From Alphaproteobacteria bacterium (lineage in GTDB: Bacteria > Pseudomonadota > Alphaproteobacteria > Caulobacterales > Hyphomonadaceae): DNA of 45,964 nt. Both the position numbers and the translations under genes were made by a program. Shown here piece by piece: positions 1 through 7,531 of this stretch (position 1 is the first letter of the stretch; each line of letters starts with the position of its first letter). Location: positions 1 through 45,964 of the forward strand of contig JAGWYJ010000025.1 in the NCBI GenBank assembly GCA_018969425.1. Direction: 5' to 3'. Below the pieces are notes generated by a model, which searched no databases, was not told where the DNA came from, and saw only the letters and a program-made list of their open reading frames with translations.

Positions 1-224
1 GAAAACGCCGCAACGACGCCAGGTCAGCATCGGGGCAGCGTTCCGTTCAGAGCCTTGAGTATGTTTGCGGGACGAAGGTCTCAGAGTTCGCGCCGCGAGC
101 TATTGTGCGGCCCCTTCCGGACGAGGATTGAAGACCTGGCGGTCGATACAGGCCATCACCCGGAGGGCGGACGTCCAGCCGCTCCCGCGCGCCCTCCACC
201 GCCATCGACGCCGCTGATGTCGTC

Positions 225-235
225 GTTTTCGATAA
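225..235 (+). repeat. Second copy of operator core GTTTTCGATAA
   Basis: This 11-base direct repeat of the spacer and right-arm start of the 266-289 palindrome sits 50 bases upstream of it. Its flanks do not form the full inverted repeat, so it would be a weak or auxiliary HipB half-site at best. Chance recurrence is unlikely in such GC-rich DNA but not excluded. Confidence 0.4.
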
Positions 236-265
236 CCCTTGAGGCCTGGGCGCTCAATTAGAAGT

Positions 266-289
266 CATTTTATTGTTTTCGATAAAATG
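266..289. promoter_or_regulatory. Probable HipB operator (8-8-8 palindrome)
   Basis: CATTTTAT and ATAAAATG are perfect 8-base inverted arms around an 8-base spacer, 57 bases before the hipB start. HipB operators in Escherichia coli also have two inverted half-sites separated by eight bases, so the geometry fits a dimeric HTH repressor. A possible -10 element (TAAAAT, 283-288) lies inside the right arm, so bound HipB would occlude the promoter. The core GTTTTCGATAA (275-285) occurs again at 225-235 without the left arm. That the protein binds here is inference. Confidence 0.6.
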
Positions 290-298
290 CCTTGCCGT

Positions 299-322
299 TA
301 CGCCTACTGAGGCGTATTTTTA
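299..322 (+). terminator. Small hairpin plus T-run in the hipBA leader
   Basis: TACGCCT-ACTG-AGGCGTA (299-316) forms a 7-bp stem with a 4-base loop and is followed by TTTTT (317-321). It has the form of a weak intrinsic terminator 25 bases before the hipB start. It could attenuate hipBA transcription or terminate a transcript arriving from the left. The stem is short, so function is uncertain. Confidence 0.35.
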
Positions 323-346
323 CCCAATTCAGTCAAGAGCTCGATC

Positions 347-631
347 ATGGCCGTTGATCCGGAAAGCAGGCGACTTGCCAGCGTGGGACGCAGGATCCGC
401 AAGGTCCGGGAGGATCGAGGTCTGAACCTGCACGAGTTGGCGCGGCTCAGCGGGATCAGCGCGCCGGCCCTCTCCCTGATCGAAACCGGTAAACGCGACC
501 TGCGCGTGACCAGCCTGTTGCGGATCGCTGACGCCCTGCGCATCGCCGCAGGCGACCTCCTTCAGGACGGCCCCGCCGGCGCCGTTCGCGTCGCTGCGCG
601 CGGGGGGTACGATCTTGGGGACTATAAGTGA
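347..631 (+). CDS. hipB: HipB-like XRE-family antitoxin/repressor
   Basis: This 94-residue protein carries a helix-turn-helix of the XRE/Cro type at about residues 14-68 (VGRRIRKVREDRGLNLHELA, then SGISAPALSLIETGKR). In HipBA modules such a protein binds the kinase HipA and represses the operon as a dimer. The start at 347 follows a weak purine-rich site (CAAGAG). The stop overlaps the GTG start of hipA (GTGA, 628-631), which implies translational coupling. An 8-8-8 palindrome lies 57 bases upstream. The HTH assignment is firm; the antitoxin role rests on the hipA neighbour. Confidence 0.85.
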   Translation: MAVDPESRRLASVGRRIRKVREDRGLNLHELARLSGISAPALSLIETGKRDLRVTSLLRIADALRIAAGDLLQDGPAGAVRVAARGGYDLGDYK

Positions 632-1995
632 CAACCGTTCCGGTCTGGTTCGATGCGTTGCACGTCGGCGACGTGACGGTCGCCGATACGGGGGCGCTCG
701 GCTTTTCCTATTCCGAAGCCTGGCTCGCGACCGAGGGGGCCTTTCCTCTTTCGCTGACGCTTCCGCTCGACCCGACCGCCTACCCCTCAGAGGTCATCTC
801 GCCCTGGCTCGCCAACCTCCTGCCGGAAGAGGATCAGCTCAACACCCTCGCGCGCTCGCTGGGCCTGGACCGGGCGGATACGCTGGCCGTACTGCGGGCG
901 ATTGGCGGCGACACCGCGGGGGCGCTTTCCTTTGGGGCCCCATCTGAGCGGGCGGCGTGGACATTTACTCCACTCACGGAATTTTACTCCCTCGATGATC
1001 CAGGGGCTGCGCTTGAGCGTCATTTCCAGGATCTTCAACACCGTCCCTTCCTCGCCGGCGAAGACGGCGTTCGCCTCTCCCTGGCAGGCGGGCAGAGGAA
1101 ATCAGCCCTTGCGGTTCTGGATGCGAACGGGATGCCTGTTGTGCGGCTGCCGGGCGATGGCGATGTTCTCGCCATTCCCCGCCATGGGGCGCCTTCGACC
1201 ATTATCGTGAAGCCGGACAATCCGATCCTGCCTGGCATTGTCGAAAACGAAACCTACTGTCTGCGCTTGGCGCGGGCGATCGGCCTTAACGCGGCGGAGG
1301 CGACCATTCTGGCAGCTGGCCGGCGCAAGGCCATCTGCGTTCTGCGCTATGACCGGCGCACCAGCCGGACTGGCGCTCTGCTCAGACTTCACCAGGAGGA
1401 CTTCGCGCAGGCGAATGGCGTGCCGCCCGTCAGGAAGTATGAGCGCGGCACGCTCTCCGGGCCGAGCTTGGCGACGATCCTTGATACCGGCCGCCATCTG
1501 CCGTCTTCCGATGCGCTATCGCTACTGGACAACGTCATCTTCAACATCCTCGTGGCGAACACCGACGCCCATGCGAAGAACTACTCACTTATCCTGCCTG
1601 TCGGCGCAGAGCCCCGCCTCGCACCGCTCTATGACGTCTCGACTGTCCTTTCCTGGCCCAGCGTCACGCAGTTTTTTGCGCAGAACATCGCGGGCAGGAA
1701 GCGAAAACCCGCCGATGTCGCCCCGCGCCATTGGGACGCCATGGCCCAATCGGCGGGATACCGGCCTGCCGACGTGAGAGATCGCGTCCTGCAGATTGCC
1801 GAGGCGTTCGTGGCGAAGCGGGTGGCGACGACCGAAACCGTTGCGACCCTGCCGGCCGTCACGCGCGGTTATGTCGAGGAAGCCGCTGGCCTCATCGAGG
1901 AGAACGTCCTTCGCATCGCCGGACGGCTTCAGACCAGGCGGTCGCCTCACACGAAACGGTCAAACCAGACGCCTCGAGCCAGTGCGCCGGGATAA
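628..1995 (+). CDS. hipA: HipA-like serine/threonine kinase toxin
   Basis: This 455-residue protein has the HipA layout: an N-terminal subdomain (about 1-110) and a kinase-like C-terminal domain (about 145-400). A GGQRKSAL loop with Ser151 corresponds to the autophosphorylated serine of E. coli HipA. Lys195 (IIVKPD) fits the ATP-binding lysine, NTDAHAKN (Asp313, Asn318) the catalytic loop, and YDVST (Asp336) the metal-binding aspartate. Known HipA kinases phosphorylate aminoacyl-tRNA synthetases such as GltX; the target here cannot be read. All key residues are present, so it should be active. The GTG start overlaps the hipB stop. The C-terminal tail after about 425 is basic and unrelated to the fold. 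Confidence 0.88.
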   Translation: MTTVPVWFDALHVGDVTVADTGALGFSYSEAWLATEGAFPLSLTLPLDPTAYPSEVISPWLANLLPEEDQLNTLARSLGLDRADTLAVLRAIGGDTAGALSFGAPSERAAWTFTPLTEFYSLDDPGAALERHFQDLQHRPFLAGEDGVRLSLAGGQRKSALAVLDANGMPVVRLPGDGDVLAIPRHGAPSTIIVKPDNPILPGIVENETYCLRLARAIGLNAAEATILAAGRRKAICVLRYDRRTSRTGALLRLHQEDFAQANGVPPVRKYERGTLSGPSLATILDTGRHLPSSDALSLLDNVIFNILVANTDAHAKNYSLILPVGAEPRLAPLYDVSTVLSWPSVTQFFAQNIAGRKRKPADVAPRHWDAMAQSAGYRPADVRDRVLQIAEAFVAKRVATTETVATLPAVTRGYVEEAAGLIEENVLRIAGRLQTRRSPHTKRSNQTPRASAPG

Positions 1996-2545
1996 TCGGC
2001 GCGGAGCTCATACGCCTCGCCTCCATGCCGCCCCGAGACATTCCGATCGCGAGGCGAGGCCTGACGGGCTATCAAGGCCGCCTCGGTCCGCCTCAATGCG
2101 GAGACGGTGACCGATGAGGGCGCTCTGGTGCGCAAAAGCGACCTCGACGCAGACGGCCTCGCCCATCTCTCCATGGGGCGTAAGCGTCACGCCAGACTGA
2201 AGGCGACCTGAGGCCTCCGGTTCAGCGGCATCCGAACGCCGAGGGGGCGCAATCTGCGCACGGGGAGAGGGATGTGGTCATTATCAGGTCTCATGGGATT
2301 TTGATCATCACAGTCTCCTCACGCGCGAGGATCCGTCACAGCGAGGTCCGTTCGGTCAAATCGCATCCGGGAGCGGCGAGTAAACCTTATTTTCGTCCAC
2401 GGGGATGACTGAAGCGAACGGCTCCTTTCTCGCCGACTGTCACCCGGCGACGCATAGCCTCCCGCGTTCAGGCTTCTCGCAAGACGGCGGCAGTCGATCA
2501 GGCGGGGAGAGCGTTCACCTTGAGTCTGAGATCCGAAAATCGGCT
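1996..2545. other. Non-coding stretch between hipA and the valine-degradation genes
   Basis: No intact gene is visible in these 550 bases. Part of it (2065-2211) may be a gene remnant, listed separately. About 2270-2410 is less GC-rich than the surroundings. No terminator with a T-run is seen after hipA or after the leftward hydrolase gene that ends at 2546. With hipBA and the unclear left edge, this looks like accessory DNA. Confidence 0.45.
2065..2211 (+). pseudogene. Possible C-terminal fragment of an unidentified gene
   Basis: After an in-frame TGA at 2062-2064, 48 codons run open to a TGA at 2209-2211. The translation has a natural-looking composition, with segments such as VRLNAETVTDEGALVRKSDL and SMGRKRHARLKAT, unlike the arginine/proline-rich translations of non-coding frames nearby. 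There is no start codon near its beginning. It could be the surviving tail of a decayed gene. I do not recognise the family, and chance is a real alternative. Confidence 0.25.
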
Positions 2546-3571
2546 TCAGAAGGTCAGTTCGTCCGGCCCGAGAGAGGAGAAGATCTCGTCAAGAAGATCA
2601 TCCCCGACATCCTCGAGACGGGGCGGATCCCAGACAGGCGCATTGTCGCGGTCGATGATGACGGCCCGCACGCCTTCAAGAAAGTCATGTCGTCGGACGA
2701 CCCGGGAGGCGATGCGGTACTCCATCGCCATATTCTCCTCGAAACTGCGCGCGGCCAGTCCGAGGCTCAGCTGACGGTGGGCGACCTTGAGGGTCTGTGG
2801 CGAACGCCGGCGCAGCGTCTCAAGCTGGGCCCTCGCCCAGTCTCCTTCCTCCTCCGCGAGCGCTGCGAAGATCTCCTCTACGCTCGGCCGGCCGAAGCAG
2901 CGATCGATGACCTCGAGATGACGCTCAAAACTCCCCGCCTCATCCCAGGTCATCGCCTCAAACAGATCGAGGCCGTTGCGGCAGATATCCGATCGCAGGT
3001 CTGCGAGCACATGGGATTCCGCATAGTGGGTCGCGACTCCCGCCGCCACGACATCGGCGCCCTTGAGCCGTTCTCCGGTCAGAGCGAGCCACATTCCCAG
3101 GGGCGGTCCCAGACGGGGAAGAAACCACCCCCCGCCGACATCAGGGAAAAGGCCGATGCCCGTCTCAGGCATGGCGAAAAGCGTGCGCTCGGTCGCCAGC
3201 CGGTGGGATCCGTGAACGCTCAATCCAACCCCGCCGCCCATGCAGATCCCGTCGAGGAAGGCGAGATAGGGTTTGGGATAAGAATGGATGCGGGCGTTGA
3301 GCCGATACTCCGCCGCAAAGAAAGCCATCGCCTCGCGTCCGTCTGCGGCGCCGCTTTCGGCCAGCATCCGGATATCGCCGCCAGCGCAAAACCCCCGGGT
3401 TCCGGCTGCGTGATCAAGAAGAACGAACTCCACAGAGGGATCATCCCGCCACTCCGCCAAAGCCTCCTCAATGCGCAGACACATATCGAGGGTCAGCGCG
3501 TGGAGCGCTTCGGGCCTGTTGAGCGAAATGCAGCCCGCGCGATCCTCCCGGCGGATGATGACATCGGTCAT
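2546..3571 (-). CDS. 3-hydroxyisobutyryl-CoA hydrolase (enoyl-CoA hydratase superfamily)
   Basis: This 341-residue crotonase-fold protein likely hydrolyses 3-hydroxyisobutyryl-CoA to free 3-hydroxyisobutyrate in valine breakdown. Hallmarks in order are RGFCAGGDIR (59-68, oxyanion hole), MGGGVGLSVHG (111-121), MPETGIGLFPDVGG (134-147, with Glu136 and Asp144) and, near the C-terminus, a FLEGVRAVIIDRDNAPVWDP block that is characteristic of this hydrolase rather than of plain enoyl-CoA hydratases. The ATG at 3571 lies 65 bases after the acyl-CoA dehydrogenase gene on the same strand, so the two are probably cotranscribed. The main alternative is a hydrolase of a related beta-hydroxyacyl-CoA. Confidence 0.88.
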   Translation of the reverse strand: MTDVIIRREDRAGCISLNRPEALHALTLDMCLRIEEALAEWRDDPSVEFVLLDHAAGTRGFCAGGDIRMLAESGAADGREAMAFFAAEYRLNARIHSYPKPYLAFLDGICMGGGVGLSVHGSHRLATERTLFAMPETGIGLFPDVGGGWFLPRLGPPLGMWLALTGERLKGADVVAAGVATHYAESHVLADLRSDICRNGLDLFEAMTWDEAGSFERHLEVIDRCFGRPSVEEIFAALAEEEGDWARAQLETLRRRSPQTLKVAHRQLSLGLAARSFEENMAMEYRIASRVVRRHDFLEGVRAVIIDRDNAPVWDPPRLEDVGDDLLDEIFSSLGPDELTF

Positions 3572-3636
3572 GTCGTGAAGCTCCGGATGACGGGTGAAAG
3601 GGATGACGCACAGGTCTCGGGGGGGCTCAGCCCGCG

Positions 3637-4776
3637 TCAGCGACGCAGCATGTCGCGCGAGATGATGACCCTCATGATCTCGTTCGTACCTTCAAGAATC
3701 TGATGGACCCTGAGGTCGCGCACAATGCGTTCGACGCCGTAGTCGGCCAGATATCCGTAGCCTCCATGAAGCTGAAGGGCGTCGTTGGCGACCTTGAAAC
3801 CGGTATCGGTCACAAAGCGCTTGGCCATGGCGCACCAGCGCGTGGCGTCAGGCGCGCGGACATCGAGGGCCTGCGCCGCCTGATAGAGAAGCGTGCGGGC
3901 GGCCTGGGTCTCGGTCTCCATGTCGGCGAGGCGGAACTGAACCGCCTGAAAATCCGAGATCGCCTGTCCGAACTGGCGTCGCTCACGGACATAGGCCAGA
4001 GCCCGATTGAGCGCTTCCTGCATGCCGCCCAATGAGCAGGCCGCAATGTTCAGCCGCCCGCCGTCAAGTCCCGCCATGGCGAACCTGAAGCCGTCGCCTT
4101 CCGCCCCGATGCGGCGGCTTGCCGGAATACGCACATCCTCGAACATCACCTGACGGGTGGGCTGAGAGTTCCAACCCATCTTGCGTTCATTGGCGCCGAA
4201 GGAGAGGCCCTTGTCCTCCTTGAGGACGATGAAGGCGGACACTCCCTTCGCGCCGGCGTCCCCGGTGCGGGCCATCACCACATAGAGATCGCTGTCTCCG
4301 GCGCCGGAGATGAACGCCTTGCCGCCATTGATCACGTAATCGTCACCATCGCGCACCGCGCGGGTCCGCAGTCCGGCCGCATCCGAGCCGGCGCCCGGCT
4401 CGGTGAGACAGTAACTCGCCATGAGCTCCATCGAGGTCAGGCGGGGGAGCCATTCGACGCGCATCTCTTCGGAGGCGAACGCATCGATCATCCAGCAGCA
4501 CATGTTGTGGATCGACAGGAAAGCTGCAGTCGAGACGCACCCCATCGACAGCTGCTCGAACACGAGAACGGCGTCGAGGCGGGACAATCCCGAACCGCCG
4601 ACATCCTCCCTCACATAAATTCCCGCCAGTCCGAGCTCAGCGCTGGAGCGGATGACGTCGACCGGAAAACGCCGCTTCTCGTCCCATTCTGCGGCGAATG
4701 GGCGCAGGCGCTCTGACGCGAAGGCTGACGCGGTTTCGAGAATCAGCTTCTGATCTTCTGTGAGTTCAGGTGTCAT
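3637..4776 (-). CDS. Acyl-CoA dehydrogenase, probably isobutyryl-CoA dehydrogenase
   Basis: This 379-residue FAD enzyme of the acyl-CoA dehydrogenase family should oxidise a short branched acyl-CoA to its 2-enoyl-CoA and pass electrons to ETF. Visible signatures are YCLTEPGAGSDAAGL in the middle domain, LQLHGGYGYL near the C-terminus, and the terminal ILEGTNEIMR, whose Glu (about 362) fits the catalytic base. The start at 4776 is preferred over an upstream ATG at 4869 because GAGGAAAAGAGCGC precedes it and the protein then begins at the usual MTPELTEDQ. The adjacent 3-hydroxyisobutyryl-CoA hydrolase points to valine catabolism; substrate choice is inferred from that context. Confidence 0.85.
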   Translation of the reverse strand: MTPELTEDQKLILETASAFASERLRPFAAEWDEKRRFPVDVIRSSAELGLAGIYVREDVGGSGLSRLDAVLVFEQLSMGCVSTAAFLSIHNMCCWMIDAFASEEMRVEWLPRLTSMELMASYCLTEPGAGSDAAGLRTRAVRDGDDYVINGGKAFISGAGDSDLYVVMARTGDAGAKGVSAFIVLKEDKGLSFGANERKMGWNSQPTRQVMFEDVRIPASRRIGAEGDGFRFAMAGLDGGRLNIAACSLGGMQEALNRALAYVRERRQFGQAISDFQAVQFRLADMETETQAARTLLYQAAQALDVRAPDATRWCAMAKRFVTDTGFKVANDALQLHGGYGYLADYGVERIVRDLRVHQILEGTNEIMRVIISRDMLRR

Positions 4777-4898
4777 GCGCTCTTTTCCTCGGGGGTGTCC
4801 GGACATTATCTGTTCGAAGACGATTCCCAAACTCGTTGTATCCAGTTCCGTGCGTCGCGTTTTCCTCAAGGCCCCCCTTCAGGCGGATTCCCTGTCTC

Positions 4899-5465
4899 AT
4901 GGCGACCCTGATCCTCGAAACGTCACCTCAATACCGGATCCGGCCGGCGCGGGGCAATGAAGTCGGCGAACTTCAGAACATCGACCTGGCCTCGGCCACG
5001 CTGTTCCGCGGCACGGGCCTGATCGATTTCGGCCCCTCGGGCGAGCCCCAGGAACCGATCCCGGAGGATCGCCTTCGCAAAGGTTTCGGCGACGGGCTGG
5101 TCTGGGCGGCGGTGGACGACCGGGAGGAGCTGGTGGGGTTCGCCCTATGCTCGGACCGGGGGGAGGATCTCTATCTCGATCAGCTCTCCGTTCTTCCGAG
5201 ACATGGACGCCGCGGCCTCGGCTCGCGGCTGGTCAGGCGGGTGTTCGCCGAAGCTGAAACCCGCTCCCACCGAAGGGTCTCTCTCTCGACATTCCGGAAA
5301 GTCCCCTGGAACGGGCCCTTTTACCGCAAGCTCGGCTTTCGGGAGACGCCGGTGTGGCGCCTGGCGCCCTGGCAGCTCGAGATCCGCGAGCTTCAGAAAC
5401 TGACGATGGACGTCCGGCTCAGATGCTTTATGCACCGGAGCGTGAAGGCCGCTCACGCCCGCTGA
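4899..5465 (+). CDS. GNAT-family N-acetyltransferase
   Basis: This 188-residue protein has a GNAT fold. LSVLPRHGRRGLGSRLVRRV supplies the acetyl-CoA pyrophosphate-binding motif (RRGLGS), and WNGPFYRKLGF is the typical beta6-beta7 region. The substrate is unknown. The start at 4899 has AGGCGGA eleven bases upstream and matches the family's usual N-terminus (YRIRPARGNEVGELQNID); a longer frame from 4770 would overlap the divergent dehydrogenase gene and is less likely. It ends 34 bases before hemB on the same strand, so the two may be cotranscribed without a known functional link. Confidence 0.8.
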   Translation: MATLILETSPQYRIRPARGNEVGELQNIDLASATLFRGTGLIDFGPSGEPQEPIPEDRLRKGFGDGLVWAAVDDREELVGFALCSDRGEDLYLDQLSVLPRHGRRGLGSRLVRRVFAEAETRSHRRVSLSTFRKVPWNGPFYRKLGFRETPVWRLAPWQLEIRELQKLTMDVRLRCFMHRSVKAAHAR

Positions 5466-5499
5466 GGCGCCGGCGGCGCCCGCCCGGAGAGAGCCCGCC

Positions 5500-6504
5500 A
5501 TGGCCAGGACGATCATCACAGGCGCCTTCCCTTCAACGCGCCCAAGGCGCCTGCGTCAGGCGGACTGGGTGCGCCGTCTGGTCCGCGAGACGCGTCCGAC
5601 CCCTGATGATCTTGTCTGGGGCCTTATCGTCCATGACGGCCCCGAGAAACGCATTCCGGTTCGCTCCATGCCGGGGGTGGATCGCCTCAACATCGATGAG
5701 GCGGCCAAGGCCGCGGTGCGCGCCCGGGAGCTCGGCATTCCGGCGCTCGCCATCTTTCCCCATATCCGAGCCGACCTCAAAGATGAGGCCGGATCGGAAG
5801 CCGCCAATCCGGACGGGCTGGTTCCCAACGTCATCCGCGCCATGAAGGCGGCGGCGCCAGACGTCGGCGTGGCGTGCGATGTCGCGCTCGACCCGTTCAC
5901 AAGCCACGGCCATGACGGCCGGCTCGACGATACAGGCTATGTGGTCAATGACGAGACGGTTGCGGCGCTGATGGAGCAGGCCCTGATTCAGGCCCGGGCG
6001 GGAGCCGACATCGTCGCCCCCTCGGACATGATGGACGGACGCGTCGGAGCGATCCGCGATCAGCTCGACGAAGAGGGCTTCGATCGGGTGATGATCCTCT
6101 CCTATGCGGCGAAGTACGCGTCGGCTTTCTACGGCCCCTATCGCGACGCTGTGGGCACGGCCAGCACGCTCCGCGGCGACAAGAAAACCTATCAGATGGA
6201 CTTCGGAAACACGCAGGAAGCCCTGCGCGAGACGGCGATGGATATCGAGGAGGGGGCCGACCTCGTCATGGTCAAACCCGGGCTTCCGTATCTCGACATC
6301 GTTCGACGCGTCAGCGAGGAGTTCGGAGCGCCCACGCTGGTCTTCCAGATCTCCGGAGAGTACGCCCAGATCAAGGCCGCAGCCGCTCAGGGGTGGCTCG
6401 ATGAAGACCGGGCGATCATCGAAACCATGTCCGCCTTCAAGCGCGCCGGCGCCTCTGGCGTCATCACCTATTTCGCCGAGCGCGCCGCTCAGCTCCTCGG
6501 CTGA
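5500..6504 (+). CDS. hemB: Delta-aminolevulinic acid dehydratase (porphobilinogen synthase)
   Basis: This 334-residue cytosolic enzyme condenses two 5-aminolevulinate molecules into porphobilinogen for heme, siroheme and related tetrapyrroles. The two Schiff-base lysines are visible as Lys205 (SYAAKYASAFYGP) and Lys259 (VMVKPGLPYLD). The metal-site loop reads CDVALDPFTSHGHDG (126-140), with Asp127, Asp131 and Asp139 where zinc enzymes have three cysteines, so it belongs to the zinc-independent, Mg-responsive class. GGAGAGAG precedes the ATG. Its last 16 bases overlap the tail of the convergent VanZ-like gene. Confidence 0.96.
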   Translation: MARTIITGAFPSTRPRRLRQADWVRRLVRETRPTPDDLVWGLIVHDGPEKRIPVRSMPGVDRLNIDEAAKAAVRARELGIPALAIFPHIRADLKDEAGSEAANPDGLVPNVIRAMKAAAPDVGVACDVALDPFTSHGHDGRLDDTGYVVNDETVAALMEQALIQARAGADIVAPSDMMDGRVGAIRDQLDEEGFDRVMILSYAAKYASAFYGPYRDAVGTASTLRGDKKTYQMDFGNTQEALRETAMDIEEGADLVMVKPGLPYLDIVRRVSEEFGAPTLVFQISGEYAQIKAAAAQGWLDEDRAIIETMSAFKRAGASGVITYFAERAAQLLG

Positions 6505-6881
6505 GAGAGCAGACGACGCGCAAGGCGCGCTCCGAGACTGGCCGCAAGAACGCCAGCAGCGTCCGCCAGAGCGTCGATGGGATCGCCGCTCCGTCCCTGG
6601 CCCGCCACCGCCTGAACGACCTCACTGCCGACAGCGAGGGCGAGCATGTGCGCGCACCAGAACCGGCGGCCGCGCCGATCGAGCGCGAGGCAGCCCGGGG
6701 CGGTGAGACAGGCGAAGGCCAGAAAATGCCACAGCTTGTCTGCAAAGATAAAATCTCCCGGCGACGCCGCCTGCGGCGCGGAGAGAAGCCAGCCGGCGAT
6801 CGCGGCTCCCGCCCCTGACACGACGCCGAGCGCCAGAAGCGCCCACACGCCCGTCGACCGACCGTCCGACTGTTCGCTCAT
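6489..6881 (-). CDS. VanZ-like small membrane protein
   Basis: This protein is 130 residues with about four predicted hydrophobic segments (roughly 12-34, 49-65, 72-88, 105-120). ADKLWHFLAFACLTAPG and a C-terminal DALADAAGVLAA stretch resemble the VanZ-like family, whose general function outside teicoplanin resistance is unclear. The start at 6881 was chosen because the family-like region begins there and GAGGG lies just upstream; an earlier ATG at 6974 would add a very arginine-rich tail. The gene converges on hemB with a 16-base overlap. No resistance role is implied. Confidence 0.65.
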   Translation of the reverse strand: MSEQSDGRSTGVWALLALGVVSGAGAAIAGWLLSAPQAASPGDFIFADKLWHFLAFACLTAPGCLALDRRGRRFWCAHMLALAVGSEVVQAVAGQGRSGDPIDALADAAGVLAASLGARLARRLLSQPRS

Positions 6882-7042
6882 GACCCTCGTCACCCCCCTC
6901 AGGCGCTCACGCCGGACGCCGACCGCGCGCGACATCCTTCTCACCCGATCGCCGCTTCGCCGTCCAGCCGGCAAAAAACGGGCTCGACAGGTCGCGGCCT
7001 TGAGCGCTAATCGGCGTTTTCACTCGTAGGAGCTGACCCTCC

Positions 7043-7531
7043 ATGGACCCTTCCGGGTCGCGCGTCGCGGTTCGCGACGCCCGCGCTGACGACATCGCGG
7101 TGATCGAACGCATCGAGGAGACCTCCTTCGACGGCGACCGGCTGTCCCGTCGCAGTCTGATCCGCCACCTCTCCTCCCCGACCTGCGACCTTCTGATCGC
7201 CACGCTGCGGGGCGAGCCGGCCGGCTACGCCCTCGTCTTCTACCGATCCGGCTCGGATCTTGCTCGCCTCTACTCCATCGCCTCGGCGCCTGAGGCGCGG
7301 GGGGCCGGGGTCGGATCGCGACTTCTGAGCGCCTGCGAACGCCGGGCGCGCGGACGGGGTCGCGGTCGGATGAGACTCGAAGTGCGCGCCGACAACACTG
7401 CAGCGATCTCGCTCTACCGCTCGAGGGGATATCGTGACTTCGGGCGCTATGAAGCCTATTATGAAGATGGCGCACCGGCTCTCCGGATGGAGAAGCGACT
7501 GTCGGCGGGCGGGGGGAAGGCGACGGCATGA
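7043..7531 (+). CDS. GNAT acetyltransferase paired with a RimK-like ligase
   Basis: This 162-residue stand-alone GNAT domain carries the acetyl-CoA motif in SIASAPEARGAGVGSRLLSA and the C-terminal AISLYRSRGYRDFGRYEAYY. It resembles RimI-type enzymes, but the neighbour suggests another role: the stop overlaps the start of the ATP-grasp gene (ATGA, 7528-7531). Known relatives of this pair commonly have a GNAT fused to a C39-like peptidase domain; that domain is absent here. TAGGAG lies ten bases before the ATG. Substrate unknown. Confidence 0.8.
   Translation: MDPSGSRVAVRDARADDIAVIERIEETSFDGDRLSRRSLIRHLSSPTCDLLIATLRGEPAGYALVFYRSGSDLARLYSIASAPEARGAGVGSRLLSACERRARGRGRGRMRLEVRADNTAAISLYRSRGYRDFGRYEAYYEDGAPALRMEKRLSAGGGKATA

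Larger units (their letters stand above)
1..346. other. Left-edge region without a recognisable gene, upstream of hipBA
   Basis: No gene can be supported here. One plus-strand frame is open from the left edge to a TGA at 129-131 and could be the last 42 codons of a gene outside the window, but its translation resembles nothing I recognise. A 68-codon frame from 55 to 261 is proline- and arginine-rich in the way non-coding GC-rich DNA usually is. From about 225 the base composition becomes AT-rich and holds the hipBA control elements listed separately. Confidence 0.5.

Noticed and set aside
55-261. 68-codon plus frame at the left edge
   Set aside because: Low-complexity proline/arginine translation and no ribosome binding site. 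It overlaps the upstream core repeat of the hipBA control region.
2405-3703. A 432-codon plus-strand open frame opposite the 3-hydroxyisobutyryl-CoA hydrolase
   Set aside because: The minus-strand protein has full family motifs; the plus frame has none and continues into non-coding DNA.
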